Source: Wolfiporia cocos (taxonomy: Eukaryota > Basidiomycota > Agaricomycetes > Polyporales > Phaeolaceae). Taken from it: a DNA stretch of 64,000 nt. Made by a program: the position numbers and the translations under genes. The stretch is taken from positions 310,001 through 374,000 of the forward strand of contig JACCLO010000013.1 in NCBI GenBank assembly GCA_029448655.1, read 5' to 3'. The notes under the pieces were generated by a model, which had not been told where the DNA came from, did not search any database, and was given only the letters and a program-made list of their open reading frames with translations. Below, in pieces: positions 34,915 to 46,693 of this stretch (position 1 is the first letter of the stretch; each line of letters begins with the position of its first letter).

Positions 34915-37744
34915 TTGCTCATCTATTGGGTGACTTGACAGTTGTTTGACTTTATTTATGTCTCCTGATACATCCTCTGCATTGCCTGCAGCTCGGATCA
35001 TATTGCCCACACTGATTGAGGCCATCAGGAGCGTCGCAAGGTTGTCCATTTTCCTGGATAGAGCATCATGGGACTCCCATAGTTTTGCCATGGTGACTGA
35101 TGATGTAAGTACATGATCTCCATTGAAAGTGACTGATGCTTCGCATTGCATTGGATAGGATGAAGCGCATCACCATGATCATTCTCATAGGTGTGTAGTT
35201 CATTGAGTAGATAGTGAATGAGTGTCTCTACCTGTGATAGAACCCACAGTGGTAAGGGCATGCACATTATCCTTGAAATATGTGCCACTCACATATTTGC
35301 CCTTGGCCCAGCCTCCCCACCACCATATCATTTTTAACAACTATTGCTCCCCAATAGGGCAGTAGTGGAACTGATATTGGGACCCACCATGGCAGAAGCA
35401 GTGCATGGAGTAGTCCTTGTTGACACCAGCTGCTGCAGAAAATTCATTCAGATACTTCTGTATGGTTTTGTGATCTGTGAAATTCTGTGTCTGCACTGTA
35501 CTGTTCACTGAAATTGCAGGGAAGATGTATTCTTTAAGCTGCAGGGGCCTGCAGAGCAGTATCGTCTCAATGTCACACGCCAATTTCAAGTCTAAAGGCA
35601 CAGTACCTTTTCCAATCATCGAGAGCACCCCTGAGGCTGGAACACAACGCCATAGCTAGTAGAAGCCCTATACATAGACCATCCCGGGCACTAGCTACCC
35701 GCATCATCAGCCACGCCCAAAAGAACCCTAGTCCCAGAACACACATCCAGTCCTAGAACATAAACCACAGAGTCACGTGACCACGACCAAGTACGATGAG
35801 CCCAGTAGCACCTAACCCAACCACACCACTGCTACCTGGACCACACCTCGTCACATACCAATACCCATACCTCACGGAACGCACAGACTCCCGGCTAGGA
35901 CACGTCCACCCGACTAACCGAACCCTACACCTCCCGTCTCCACAGACTACAGCCATTACCAGCTATGGACTCACGCCATTACTGGCACGGACTATGTACT
36001 ATACGGACAGTGGCCTACGGGAGGCCTAAAACCCCTTAGATCTACGCTACGGCCCGCGGGAGGCCTTAAACCCCAGGGACGATGCCCTATACAACTGATA
36101 ACTTAGGCAGTCATCGCAAGCGTCCTCGATCGTACGTACAGCCCATACCCGGCCCCGTCCACGTTCCCGGCAGACGCTCCGCCCTAGTACCGATCACATG
36201 GGAACCTGGGCTTCCTCGTGACTTTCCCTCAGTACCAGTACTTGGGAACCCGGCACTGCAGACGCCCCGATCATGGACATGGAACCCTGCCATTACCGGC
36301 GAACCCCCGATCAATGAGAACCACCGCTTCGGGCCTAACTCACTATGTTGCCATAGACATCCAGCGCTCCCCTAGCTGTACCAGTGCTCGCGCTCCGATG
36401 CCCTTACTGTCCACCACATAGCACGTAGATTACCTCAGCGCATACTGCACCATAACATGTACAAATAGTATAGCAACATATATACACCAGACAGTCTTGA
36501 GCGAACCTCAGACTCGTCTTGGCCTTTTGTGCCTTGAGTTCTCCTGGACCAGGACGGCACCTTTGAGCAAGCCCCCATCCTCCCAGTTGAGGGCTTAAGG
36601 TTACGCTTGTGTCACTCAAGGAACTGTATTCACAGCTGGAGGTGTGTGCACATATCAGTCTTGGGAGTCTTTGTCTGTAAATATAGATTGCCTTGATGTA
36701 TATTTAGCAGCCATTGGGTGCTGCAGCATGAGCCACACTCACCAATGTGGGATATCTCACTTGCACCCTTTCTGGTCCAACCCTTCCAGTTCTTGAGTCT
36801 CATGGTGTCATGAGGTACGTAGTATGGCACTCTTCCTTCGCAATCAGCTGTGTAATGTTTGCATTGCAACCTGCAGTTCACTGATTCTGCAATAAGGATT
36901 TGCATATTACAGGGGTAATTGATGAAGCAATTACCTTGTCCAGAGAACAAATGCTGAGGATATGAATGCCCTCATGAGAAAGTGTCTTGTCACCATTGTC
37001 AAGGTCCCAAGGTCAGTGATTTCCTTAACCAACCATTCTGCCAGACAGGTGCGTTCTGACCAGAGAATCATCTTGCACATATCCTTGATCAGCATTGCTT
37101 GGGCATGGTTTCATGCCATTCCCATCAGCCCATGACTTGTTTCTAATAGCGTGTATGAGATCCTGCACCTGTGCTGAGTCTGCTGTATTCCCTCTAACCT
37201 CTTTTTTGACCTTGTCATACTCATATGGCCCTTGGTATCTGTCATTCACCCTTTGTGAAAGCACACCTTGTGAGTTGACTTCTATCTAAATATTGAAGGA
37301 TGCTTCTCACATTATCTCCCAGTACTTCTTGAATGCTGCATGTATCCCATCCCTGATGCTCTTATTAGGATTCTGGTTTAGGCACTTCTCAACCAGGAAG
37401 AGCTCCAATGCCATAGTGCAATAGCAGTTTGGGGGATCATTGAAAGCTCTGCTGAGCTCATCATAGTCTATGTCCTCACCTATACCATCCTGTGCTGTAA
37501 AACCCCCCTGTCCTGACTTGAGTGCTGAGTGCTGAGTGCTGAGAACCTTGGCAAGGAAGTGCTGCCCCTGCGAGGCATACGAGGAATTTGTCTTTGATGC
37601 CAGCATGAAAGTACCCTTTCCTTCATCTTGTAGTTTTTCAAGCTGGTAAAGGGTGACAAGTGGCATGCCGGTTTTTGAGTCTTTGGTATGCTGCTGCTTT
37701 GTTTTATTGGCTGTTTGTGCAGGTCTTGACCTCTGGGCAGGCAT
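34915..37744 (-). pseudogene. Crypton-like tyrosine recombinase, interrupted and mutated
   Basis: Starting at 37744 (MPAQRSRPAQ), exons read leftward carry an N-terminal SAM-like DNA-binding region (FNDPPNCYCTMALELFL, then GPYEYDKVKKEVRGN), a Cys/Trp-rich segment with RLKNWKGWTRKG, and the catalytic core RPLQLKEYIFPAI, MHCFCHGGSQYQF, WWWGGWAKGKY and LIHYLLNELHTYENDHGDAL. This order is that of fungal Crypton-type tyrosine recombinases, which move DNA by recombination at specific sites. An LTR-like insertion (35571-36614) splits the core. Stops occur at 36630-36632 and 35341-35343, and the HxxR motif has Cys where the catalytic Arg is expected. The element is not functional. Confidence 0.6.
35571..36614. 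mobile_element. LTR-like element (family B, long copy), TSD CTCAA, inside the tyrosine recombinase
   Basis: The element begins TGTCACACGC and ends GCTTGTGTCA, flanked by CTCAA on both sides (35566-35570 and 36615-36619). Its ends and its last 160 bases or so match the 383-bp copy at 5760-6142, but it is 1,044 bases long, the extra being Pro-codon-rich, low-stop DNA (35640-36420) with no recognised domain. Removing it and one CTCAA rejoins the recombinase frame at a Phe-Leu-Glu/Thr junction. It may be a non-autonomous LTR element or an LTR carrying captured sequence. Confidence 0.75.
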
Positions 37745-38839
37745 TATAGGTACATAGTATAAGCAGTTAGATAGCGGATAGAATAGGATGTTGAGCAAGT
37801 GTGCGTGCCCATCAGCAGGCAGGTGAGTCTAAAACAAGCCTTCTCAACTCTCAGGTGATTGGCAACTGACCGTACGTTGTGGCATGTCAGCCACAGAACA
37901 TAAATGCATGCTGTACTTACATGAGATCGCTATAGAATTCACTGGCGAGAGAGCAGGAAAGATTCTAAAGGACACAGTATTAATAAAATACAGGTACATA
38001 TAATGCAACGATCTACCACCGGACTGGCGGACGGGAATGGGATAGTGCACCTAGCGCAACATGCACAGATGCTGGGCGGGATCGTCGCAGCATGGATAGA
38101 TGCCACACACATCTATCAGGATGATGCGATGAGTGTGAGATGTGCCATAGCTCGGCAGCAGGCAGCAGCACGTCACCTCCCAGGCGCAAGGATGGACACT
38201 AGATCCTACCCGTTCGCTGTGCACAGTTATCGCGAATGCACCTTGAGATGAACTGTCAATGCACACAGCTGTCAGTTAGCCAACGGACCAGCAGTGTGCA
38301 CGACGGGCTACTCACACATGCGACTGAAACTGAGTAGCACGACCTGGCAGCACCTGTTGTGTCACAATCTGGAGCTACTGGAGCAGAGCAGTGTCAACCA
38401 ATCGACCCAGCACTTGTCTTGCAAGATCGCAGCATGCAGGATGAGGTTGTCCATCTTCCGCTCCTCACCGCCATTGAGGTCGGCCAGCTCAGTGTAGACC
38501 GTGGGGTTGGTGAGATAGCTCCCCTTCAAAGTCTGCACCTCCATGGACTTCTGGTGTGTACACAAATGTGAGGTGATGCACTCCAGCGCGGCTTTGGTGG
38601 CATCCCCAAGCAGCAAAAAGTTGGTGGACAGTCCATCGAGTTCCATGATCACAGGGAGCAGGACAACGACAGTCCACTCCACGACTTGACAAGTGTTGCG
38701 AACATGGAAAGAGATGACAAAAGGATATTTATATCGATGACAAGAATTGTGTAACCAGGAATGATATGCAGAGTCGGTCATGATCTTGATTGCTTGTATG
38801 CTGATGGACCCCAAAGCTGTTGCCTGGATGAGAACTCAC
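37745..38839. other. No gene recognised
   Basis: A minus-strand frame at 38362-38814 is open for 150 codons (GSYLTNPTVYTELADLNGG) but has no domain I know. Given its place beside the recombinase it may be another element fragment. The rest is stop-rich. Confidence 0.4.
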
Positions 38840-39660
38840 TTTGTGTGGTTGACTGGAGGAGGCTCTGAAGATAACAAAGCTGTACCTATAGAGTGTGTCA
38901 GGCTAGCCCAAATGCCATCACAATCTGAGATCCAAAACATACCTTCAACGCCTTCACCTCGTCCAAATCCGCCTCTGCTCTCATTAGTAAAGTCCTTGGC
39001 AACAGGGCTCTCATCATCAATGTCCATCGAGTCCTCGTCCCATCTCCGTCCGTGCGCCCTCCGCTCCTCCTCCCGCTCGCGCCGGTCCTCCTCCTGCCAC
39101 TGCGCTACCTTCGCCGCCAGCGCGCCCTCAACGCACCACCGGCCGCGCTCGTTCTCGCTAGGCGCGGGCACGTACGTGAACCCGCCGACGGCCATCGCGA
39201 TCTTCAGCCCCGCGCGCGCAATGCGCACCCAGCAGCGCTCCGTCCCCCGCGGCGCGTGTCCGCCCGCGTGTCCCCGCCGTCCCCGTCCCCGTCCCCGATC
39301 ACGCCGCGGCGCCGATCCGCGGCCCGCCGCGCTCGAGCACGCCCAGCTCGACCGTGCGCTCCCCGCGCTCGCCGCCTTGCCCCAGAACCCCGTGTGGTAC
39401 GCGCGCCTGCCGCCCCGCCCCAGCCGCGCAGGCACGAGTCCTTCGGCAGCGGCTCCGTCGCGCTCGTCAGCAGCGGGGTCGCGTCTGCGGGTTCCTTCTG
39501 CTGCTCGGGAACAGGCACCTGCACGGGATGGTGCTCAGGAAGGCGGCAGGCTCTACCCACGGGATCGCGCGCTCGAGCACCGCGAGTGCCGCGGGCTCCT
39601 TGAGGGCCAGGAAGGTGAGCACGACGGTGATGTGTGGGCTGAGCGTCGAGCGCGCGTGGC
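38840..39660 (-). pseudogene. Fragment of an EST1/SMG7-like protein gene
   Basis: On the minus strand, pieces of an Est1-type DNA/RNA-binding region appear in order: PHITVVLTFLALKEPAAL, VLERAIPWVEPAAFLST, EPLPKDSCLRGW, a TGFWGK segment, and RIARAGLKIAMAVGGFTYVP followed by a charged tail with SMDIDDE. They lie in three different frames, which short introns do not obviously explain. EST1/SMG5-7 proteins act at telomeres and in nonsense-mediated decay. The N-terminal 14-3-3-like region is missing. I take it for a relic, with the family call from motif memory only. Confidence 0.4.
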
Positions 39661-39689
39661 GCGACGCCTGACGTGTTCGCGGCCGCGGC

Positions 39690-40160
39690 CGAATATCACT
39701 GCGGCTATCATGAGGGATGTGCGCCGATGATCCCTTGCTGCTGGATCGGCAAGATCTTCTCGCCTATACGACGAAGCAAAGCAGTTAGATTCTACTGGAC
39801 ATGCAGGAGGGACGCGACAGCGGCGCACCGGTGTCGAGGGCAATCACCTCGTCGAGCCGTCGCACGCTATAGCCTCCGATCAGCCCACTCTCCACACATG
39901 AAAGGAGCCAGACTCGACACGCACACCTTCCACAGCGCCGGGTTCGTCGGGTGGCGCGCGAACAAGTCCAGCGTCGCATACCCGCGCTCGCCATTCGTCA
40001 GATTCTCCACGCTCGGCTGGTGCGTGTCGCAGTTCTGCCAACGTCCCTGTGAGCATCATCCACTCTCCGCACGACACGCCGCACGCACCACAAGTCACAG
40101 CTCGTACGTCCCGTCGCCCTGCGGGACGAGTCGCGAGCGAGTGTGTCCGAAAACTCAATG
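39690..40160 (-). pseudogene. Fragment of an adenylate-forming (NRPS-like) enzyme
   Basis: The C-terminal part of an AMP-binding domain is legible on the minus strand: LVPQGDGTYEL near 40120, then HQPSVENLTNGERGYATLDL and FARHPTNPALWKV. After an intron comes RRLDEVIALDTG, and after another (donor GTGCGC, acceptor TATAG) GEKILPIQQQG. A one-base shift separates this from MIAAVIFGRGREH. The RxDEVI..TGEK series is the hinge and core of acyl-adenylating enzymes, which activate carboxylic acids with ATP. The N-terminal core and any carrier or reductase domain are missing, so it is a relic. Confidence 0.5.
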
Positions 40161-41478
40161 TATTCCTTGACTCGGCCGTTATACATTCCAATAGCAGGCT
40201 CGAACGAGAATGAGAATTTGTCAGCTCGGCTAATCGAGCGCCAACATATTTGGCCAGCTGACTTCGCCACGACAGGTTGTGGCTGTGTCTCACAATAACT
40301 TGAATAAGAGGTACGGCTTCTCATTGTGCCGCAGACCCCGAACACCTGAAACCACGTGCACTGCGTTTATTGAGGCTCCCTTGGTAGGCTCCCTTGGTAA
40401 AACTACTGGTGAATCATTGACTGTTGTTAATAACGCTAAAACGAATCATTATATCAGATCATAGAGTGCGATACTTTGTTTAGACGGTGCCATTCGAGCG
40501 CTAGTAGCGCTGCATTCACTATTACTCTGGGTTTCCTCAACATATTATACCCCAGATATATATAAGGATGATGAATAAGCGCGTGACTCGCTGGCTACGA
40601 CTTGACAGTGAGTGAGCGGTATAGGCGGATTTCGGCGAACCTGGACAGAAACAAATAGCTATAGAGTCAGCACAATATACAATACCGAAGGTTATGCGCA
40701 ACGTTAAAAAAGCAATAGTATAACTACGTTGCCCTTGTGAGTAATACATAGTCTAGTACGCACCAATGTCTGGCATACGCGGAGCGCCGCAGCCTCCTAT
40801 CCTCGCCCTCTGTAATCTTTGCTGCCCCTTTTGCACGCGCATCGCAGGCCTCCAGGACCAGCGGCCCGTTACCGGGCTACCCGTTACACAACACGCCCTG
40901 CACAGTGGGCGCGAACGCGACTCGCGCGCAAGCGCCCGCCGAACGAGCGATCAGGATCGAAGTAGCGCTGCGGTCTAAATAAACACTAACATCTTACATT
41001 CAATGTGCTGACATAACACAAAGTGTTCCGGGTCTACACTGCCAGGAACGCACATCAGAGCCGTCGGCAGAGCTGCCCCCGCCGCAACTGCAACAGACTC
41101 GAGCTACTCTCGATCAAAGACCAGATCGTGGTCCGGTTGCGCGCAGACGATACAATGCAGCACTGCTCTCCGCCCTTCCCTAGGACCGCACTAATCCTGT
41201 TGCCCAGTGTTCGAGCTCGAGATTCATACATCCCGCGAACTAGATCCAGAGCAGTACGACTGCAAAACCCAGGGTTGTTATTGCATGGGTGCAAGTGCTA
41301 CTGAGGCTCTGTCTCCTCTGCATACGTCTGTGGACGCACCATACACCGAATATGCGACTGGGGCCCTGACGTATGTTATTGCTACTCTCCAGCCCGTGTT
41401 CGGATACCTCGTCTGATCTCACCTAGATCCACCCCTCCCTCAAATGAAGAGACTGCACCCTCTTCCTACATCAGTTTG
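40161..41478. other. No complete gene; upstream flank of the caspase-like gene
   Basis: The first 180 bases may contain more of the adenylating-enzyme relic (SRADKFSFSFEP). Beyond that I see short ORFs without a domain. The promoter of the caspase-like gene should be in the last few hundred bases. Confidence 0.4.
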
Positions 41479-42637
41479 ATGCAGGCCAATGATTGCGGCA
41501 CTGCACTACCTCCCAAACCACCTCGAATTTTCGCTCTCCTCGTGGGGATCGACAAGTATAGGAATACAGACATCCCCGTCTTATCCGGATGTATCAATGA
41601 TTGCAAGAATTTTGCGGCTTTCCTGCTGGAGAACCTTGGAGTACCCGAGGGAAACATACGTTCCCTCCACAACGGAGCCGCCACCAGGGACGCCATCCTC
41701 GGAGCCATCGATAGTCATCTCCTGAAGAATGAAAAGATTGTCAAAGGAGATGTTATACTTGTTTTCTTTGCAGGTCATGGTAGTCGCATACCTGCTCCCG
41801 AAGGTTGGGCGCCGCAGGGTAGCAAGGTCGAGGCTATCCGGCCGCATGATGAAGGAGTGCAGGAGGATGGGACCCCGATTTATGGGATCCCCGACCGCAC
41901 GATCGCAGTATTGATGGCTCAGTTATCTCGTAGGAAGGGCGACAATATCGTTTGTATCGTTAATGTTACGTTGCAGTGCAGATACTCACTCTCAGTGATA
42001 GGTTACGATTTTCGATTGCTGCTATTCGGGCGGATTATCTAGAGGACCGGTTGTGCGTTCCTCGAGAGCCATCGGCGAGCTTGCCTTGTTGCCAGCAGAC
42101 CTGGATCAGGACATTGGGGACAGGGACCCGGACGCGCTCCATGCAATCCTCTCCAGCTCATTCCTGAATTCGAATTCGGAGGTGACTTCTCACGTCATGC
42201 TCGCTGCCTGCCACGAAACAGAATCAGCACTCGAGACAATGAGGGATGGCGTGAATTATGGTCTATTCACGTATACTCTGCTCGAAGCATTGCGGGGACA
42301 CGTCATAGGGGCGATTACATACGAACAGCTAATACGAAGATTGCCCGATCTTCGCCTCCAGAGTCCTCAGTGTGTGGGAGTCCACAAGCATAGGGCTTTG
42401 TTCGAGGCAACAGAGGGTGGATCAATTAGTGACGGGCCGGCCTCTCCCAGCCGGGCGAGGGTTTGGCCGGCCCCAGCGTCCAAGCGAGCAAGCGCAAGAC
42501 CTCACCGCACGTTAGCACCGTCGCCCTCCCACCTTCTCCCGTCATTTACCAGCCCGCCGTTGCTGGCGCCTTTGACAATGACGCCGTCTTCTCTTCCGCC
42601 CTCCCTCGACACCCTTTTATGTGTGTTTTCTCTTTGA
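41479..42637 (+). CDS. Caspase-like (peptidase C14, metacaspase-type) domain protein
   Basis: Two exons (41479-41949 and 42002-42637) give about 368 residues. The p20 fold is clear: FALLVGIDKY, LSGCINDCKNF, the catalytic His in FFAGHGS at about residue 100, and the Cys in VTIFDCCYSGG just after the intron. The usual DCCHSG is DCCYSG here, so the base after the catalytic Cys differs while the dyad remains. MLAACHETESA and GLFTYTLLEAL complete the domain. Metacaspases cleave after Arg or Lys and need calcium; this branch (single domain, Agaricomycete) is greatly multiplied and its substrates are unknown. The C-terminal 70 residues are Pro/Ser-rich with no prodomain. I chose ATG 41479 because the frame has no earlier ATG near the domain. 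Confidence 0.8.
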
Positions 42638-44115
42638 TATTTTGCATCCTGTGGTATGCCGCTTTGTATTTACCGCTAGCCTCGTAATCCACCGCGTGCC
42701 CCTTGCGGCCTTCGTCGTTTCCCGGCGCGGCACGTGCCTGTGCGGGACGGATGACCGCCCACTCGTCAGTATCCTGCGTCCGTTCCCTGCTAACGCCACT
42801 AATGGCTGGAGCACAAACACGCGCTCGCGCTAACAATAGATAATCGCAATCAGCTTTTCGAACCTACAGAGCATGCTCTGGATCACCGGTAACAGAAGAC
42901 AGAACGATAGAGATGAATGACCTGACATTAGATATTTAGTAGTGACTAGGACATTGAGTGGTGGCCAGCTGACGGGTCTACAGGACGATAACGAGGGCAC
43001 ACCTACAGCTGGAATAGACACAGCAGCGCAGTCACAGTGACGCTACCTCCTTTCCTAGCGAGAACTGATTGTGGAAGATTAGATATGAGTGAGCAGATGC
43101 GTGCATCAGCAGGTGTCAATACCGCCAGGAGGGACGTCATGTCAACGAAAGCCATGGAGGGCAAAACAAAGTAATAAACCTGAGCAGGATTCGTTCGTGA
43201 TATCTAGCGTGTGCTGATGAGCATGATGCAGATGCGACGCTGAAGACGCTTAAGGATGCCAATTCTCCATCTCATGATGAGAGACAGCCATTAGGATCCG
43301 GTATCCTCTTGAAGAGATACAAGCGCGCTGAGGCTCTGCGCCGTGGGAAGTGCTAGTCCGTCAGCGCGTACGATACCAGAGGATTTCCACCAGCTAGTCA
43401 TGAGTAGCCCGGAGACGAGATCAGCTACCGCTCCCAAAGGATTACAGTTCATGAGATCCTTGGCGCACTTGTTGCAAGAATTACAAGAGATGAGGACCAA
43501 CATAAGAGAGTGGGCATATAAGACACTGATTTGCCATCCAGTGGGACACCATAGACGCGGTGAACGCAAGTAATGCAGGTGAGCGAGCGCTATTGCGCTA
43601 CAGGCAACAAGCGAACAGCAGGGGAATATGTAGGACCGAAGGACCGAGGGCAGCCGGGCTCTGAGCCTATAGACAGGAGGCCCACACAGCTCTGCGAGTA
43701 AAAGTTGGAGATCTTGTTCAAAGGAGCCCCGGATTGTATGCACCAGATGCAGGCACACCAATTCAAAATTGCAAGTAAGTTTCAGCGCACCATCGTGAGC
43801 GCCAGCCGCAAAGTCGGCTTCGTTCGGCGTAGACAAGCTTCTTACACTCAATGCATGGTGCAGCCACGCAGGGCGCAGTCAGCAAAGAAGGGGAGATAGC
43901 AGAGCCATGAAACCAGATCAGAGACTTAGACCAGTCGACTTGACGAAACCGAGTACGAGCCGGAGACGCAGAGGCGCGATGCAGCGAAGCGCTCGAGAGC
44001 CACCGGGGAATGCCGAACAACTGTACAGTCAGCCGCGGCAGCGCTCGGCACGAAATTCTGCCACAGCGGTGGTCGATCAGCCAAGCAGCCCCAGCAACCT
44101 CAAGACTATAGCAAA
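42638..44115. other. No recognisable gene
   Basis: Minus-strand frames at 43291-43851 and 43763-44458 are long but show no domain and overlap the RPL23 gene or its promoter, so I regard them as chance. The first 100 bases hold a hydrophobic frame (CILWYAALYLPL) that might be an alternative C-terminus of the caspase-like protein. Confidence 0.4.
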
Positions 44116-44909
44116 ATGTCCAAGCGCGGTGAGTACGCACACGTCGACGACGGACCTCTGGCTCAACGCAGAACGGCTCCTTGCTGCTGGCTTCCGCTCG
44201 CGGAATTGATGCTGGGATAATCAGGTGCGTGCACTCGGCTGCTACACCTTTGATGGAGTGTGCTAACGAGCCACTATCTATGTCTCTGGTGCTATTATCG
44301 CGCGGTGAACGTATACGTACGATTGACCAGGTGCCGGTGCCTCTGGAAACAAATTCCGCCTGACCCTCGGTCTGCCGACGGGCGCGGTCCTCAACTGCGC
44401 GGACAACAGCGGTGCCAAGTCGCTCTTCGTTATTGAGGCGTACGGCACCGGCTCGCACCTGAACCGTCTGCCCGATGCTGGTGTGGGCGACATGGTCGTT
44501 GCGTCGGTCAAGAAGGGTAAGCCGGAGCTGAGGAAGAAGAGTGCGTAACCCATCCCGCCCGATCGCGAGCGGCAGTTTGGGTGCTCATATGCGCGTGCCT
44601 TTACAGCGATGCCCGTTGTGGTTGTCCGGCAGCGCAAGTCGTGGCGTCGGAAAGAGGGTCTTATCCTCTACTTTGAGGTGCGTTCGTTCGCCCGTACACC
44701 CGGAGTCGCATCATGCTGAGCCCACTACAGGACAACGCCGGTGTGATTGTGAACCCCAAGGGTGAGATGAAGGGGTCTGCCATCACTGGGCCAGTAGCAA
44801 AAGAATGTGTAAGTGATTGTTTGATGGCATTCTTATAAGCCCTCACACGACTCGCGTTTAGGCGGATCTTTGGCCCCGTATTGCGTCAAACGCAGGTACC
44901 GTCGTATGA
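44116..44909 (+). CDS. RPL23: 60S ribosomal protein L23 (uL14)
   Basis: Five exons (44116-44128, 44331-44540, 44607-44677, 44731-44808, 44862-44909) give 139 residues, the family's usual length. The start exon encodes only MSKRG with a split Gly codon. The body is unmistakable: [70 protein letters not shown] and [12 protein letters not shown]. uL14 binds the large-subunit rRNA beside the GTPase centre and contributes the intersubunit bridge with eS1/eL24-side contacts. The first intron (202 bases) is long for this window, a common trait of fungal ribosomal protein genes, and may carry regulatory signals. The short 13-base first exon is the least certain border. Confidence 0.95.
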
Positions 44910-46596
44910 GCATCGCATTACTTTCCTCGCCCTGTATCTCTATTCTATTTGATCGCGACTGCAATCGCATACCTCGCTTTCTCATGGTCGAATCTACTCG
45001 GAACTGCTAACTCGCCGTGGTTCTTGCGCGGACAGTGCTGCAACCGGACAGGCATAAACTGAGAGGACTGCAAGATGAGTATTATTCGACTTTCTGACAT
45101 GGATCACGCCGTGAGCCTCGTGTAGTGTGGAGCTTACGAGATCCAGAACTTGCTGTGCTCCCGAGTTCACCGAGGAATGCAAATTCCTCGTGGTCAGCGT
45201 GCACTCTCCGGTATGGAGGATGCGATTTGCTATATCAGATGGCAAGAGTCACTAGTGAGTGGACGCAGGTGCCTCCGTGGGATCGACGGTGATCCACACG
45301 CAGCTGGCACACAACTGTTACAGTGGAGTCCGATATCCTTCACAGACGGATAATGCAGCAAGCTGCTTACAATCCGTCCGCGCAAGCAGACGAGATGCGG
45401 TTGCATATTTCGCACTGTCTCCGTGCCAGACACCGATTTGCGCGCGTCTATTGCGCGCGCCCGTGGTACTAAACGCGTGTCACTTGATCGCGTTTGCATG
45501 CGCTCTGAGGATCGCGCGCCGTGCCTCCTGCAAGCCCAGCTGGCAGCATGTGTGCTTCTCGATATTAGCCACATGCCTTCGACCGCTTGCAGGCCATATA
45601 TGGCGCCCAGGGCTCTCAGGTAGCGACCGACTGTGTTCCGTCGGGAAGACGATGCGTTCTCACCGGCGCCCTTATCTCACGAGGGGGCATGGATTCATCT
45701 CGATAAAAGCAGCCGTTCGGTGCGTACGTGTATGTTATCGTAGCGGTTTCTCCGAGGCTTGACCAAAGCGATGTCGGTTCCAAATAGGACGTCAGTTCCA
45801 AATAGACGTGGGCCCATTTGTGCCATGCTCGTCCGCTGAACGAGGCATGCACATGGCGGCCAGGGCCTGTGCTAGCTGAGCTTTCCAAATTAGTGCTCGA
45901 CACTGATGTTCCGGATGCGATCATATAATAATTGATCGCGCCGCTACTTGCAGCTAAGACGACGGTCCTCCGTCGCGGCGCCAGGGGGCAGTATTGGCTG
46001 GCGTCCGATATGCTGCCTTGTCCATATGCGGCGCATGGTTTGTTCAACTGCTATCAAGCTCTGTTCTGCATTGCCATGCTCCGCCAGTGGGAATACCTCC
46101 GCGCTTATATCCGTTCTGCTCTCCCACAGTACCGTGGCTGCAGCCCTGGCATTGACATCCCGAAGATGCCTCGCCGCCACACACACGCTGCGAGGCTTCC
46201 CGAGAATATTAATGCAATGTTGCTACACCGACGCGAACGCGCGCACACGACCTCATGCGTCTGTCCCATAATCGTCGCCAGCTCTTATCGAGGCTTCTCC
46301 GAGACCAACCACGCTTCTCCGACAGACGATCAGCTTGCCCCGGTACGTCCGCGCGCTCGCAACCTATCCGATAGGCGGACGACCTCTGGCGACGCGAGTG
46401 ATCTTCCGAACTGAGCAACCTGGCCCGAGCGAGCGCACCCCGCGGAGGTGCCCTGCGCACACGACGCGTCCCAGCGCATGTGCAGCGCGAGCGTCCTGTG
46501 ATTGCCAAGCCCCGACACGCCGCATGGGTGGCCTGTATCACGCCCCGAGTGCTTCTCAGTCTATATCCTGCTCGCGCGGGAGGCGCGGAGGCCGAG
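44910..46596. other. No recognisable gene
   Basis: GC-rich intergenic DNA of about 1.7 kb with many short overlapping ORFs on both strands (for example 45259-45762, 45932-46414) but no domain or splice set. Its right end is the chitinase promoter. Confidence 0.45.
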
Positions 46597-46605
46597 TACA
46601 AAAGG
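46597..46605 (+). promoter_or_regulatory. TATA-like element of the chitinase gene
   Basis: TACAAAAGG lies 89-97 bases before the chitinase ATG at 46694, in otherwise GC-rich sequence. Position and composition fit a core promoter element; there is no other support. Confidence 0.35.
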
Positions 46606-46693
46606 CCCGCTGCCTGAGCCGCTCCCACACCGGCGGCGAGCTTCACGAGGCCCCCTGCGCACGCCCCACCCGCATCCTGACTGAGCGCGAGCG

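Noticed and set aside
43291..44458. Long minus-strand ORFs before and over RPL23
   Set aside because: No domain, and they overlap the confirmed first exons of RPL23.
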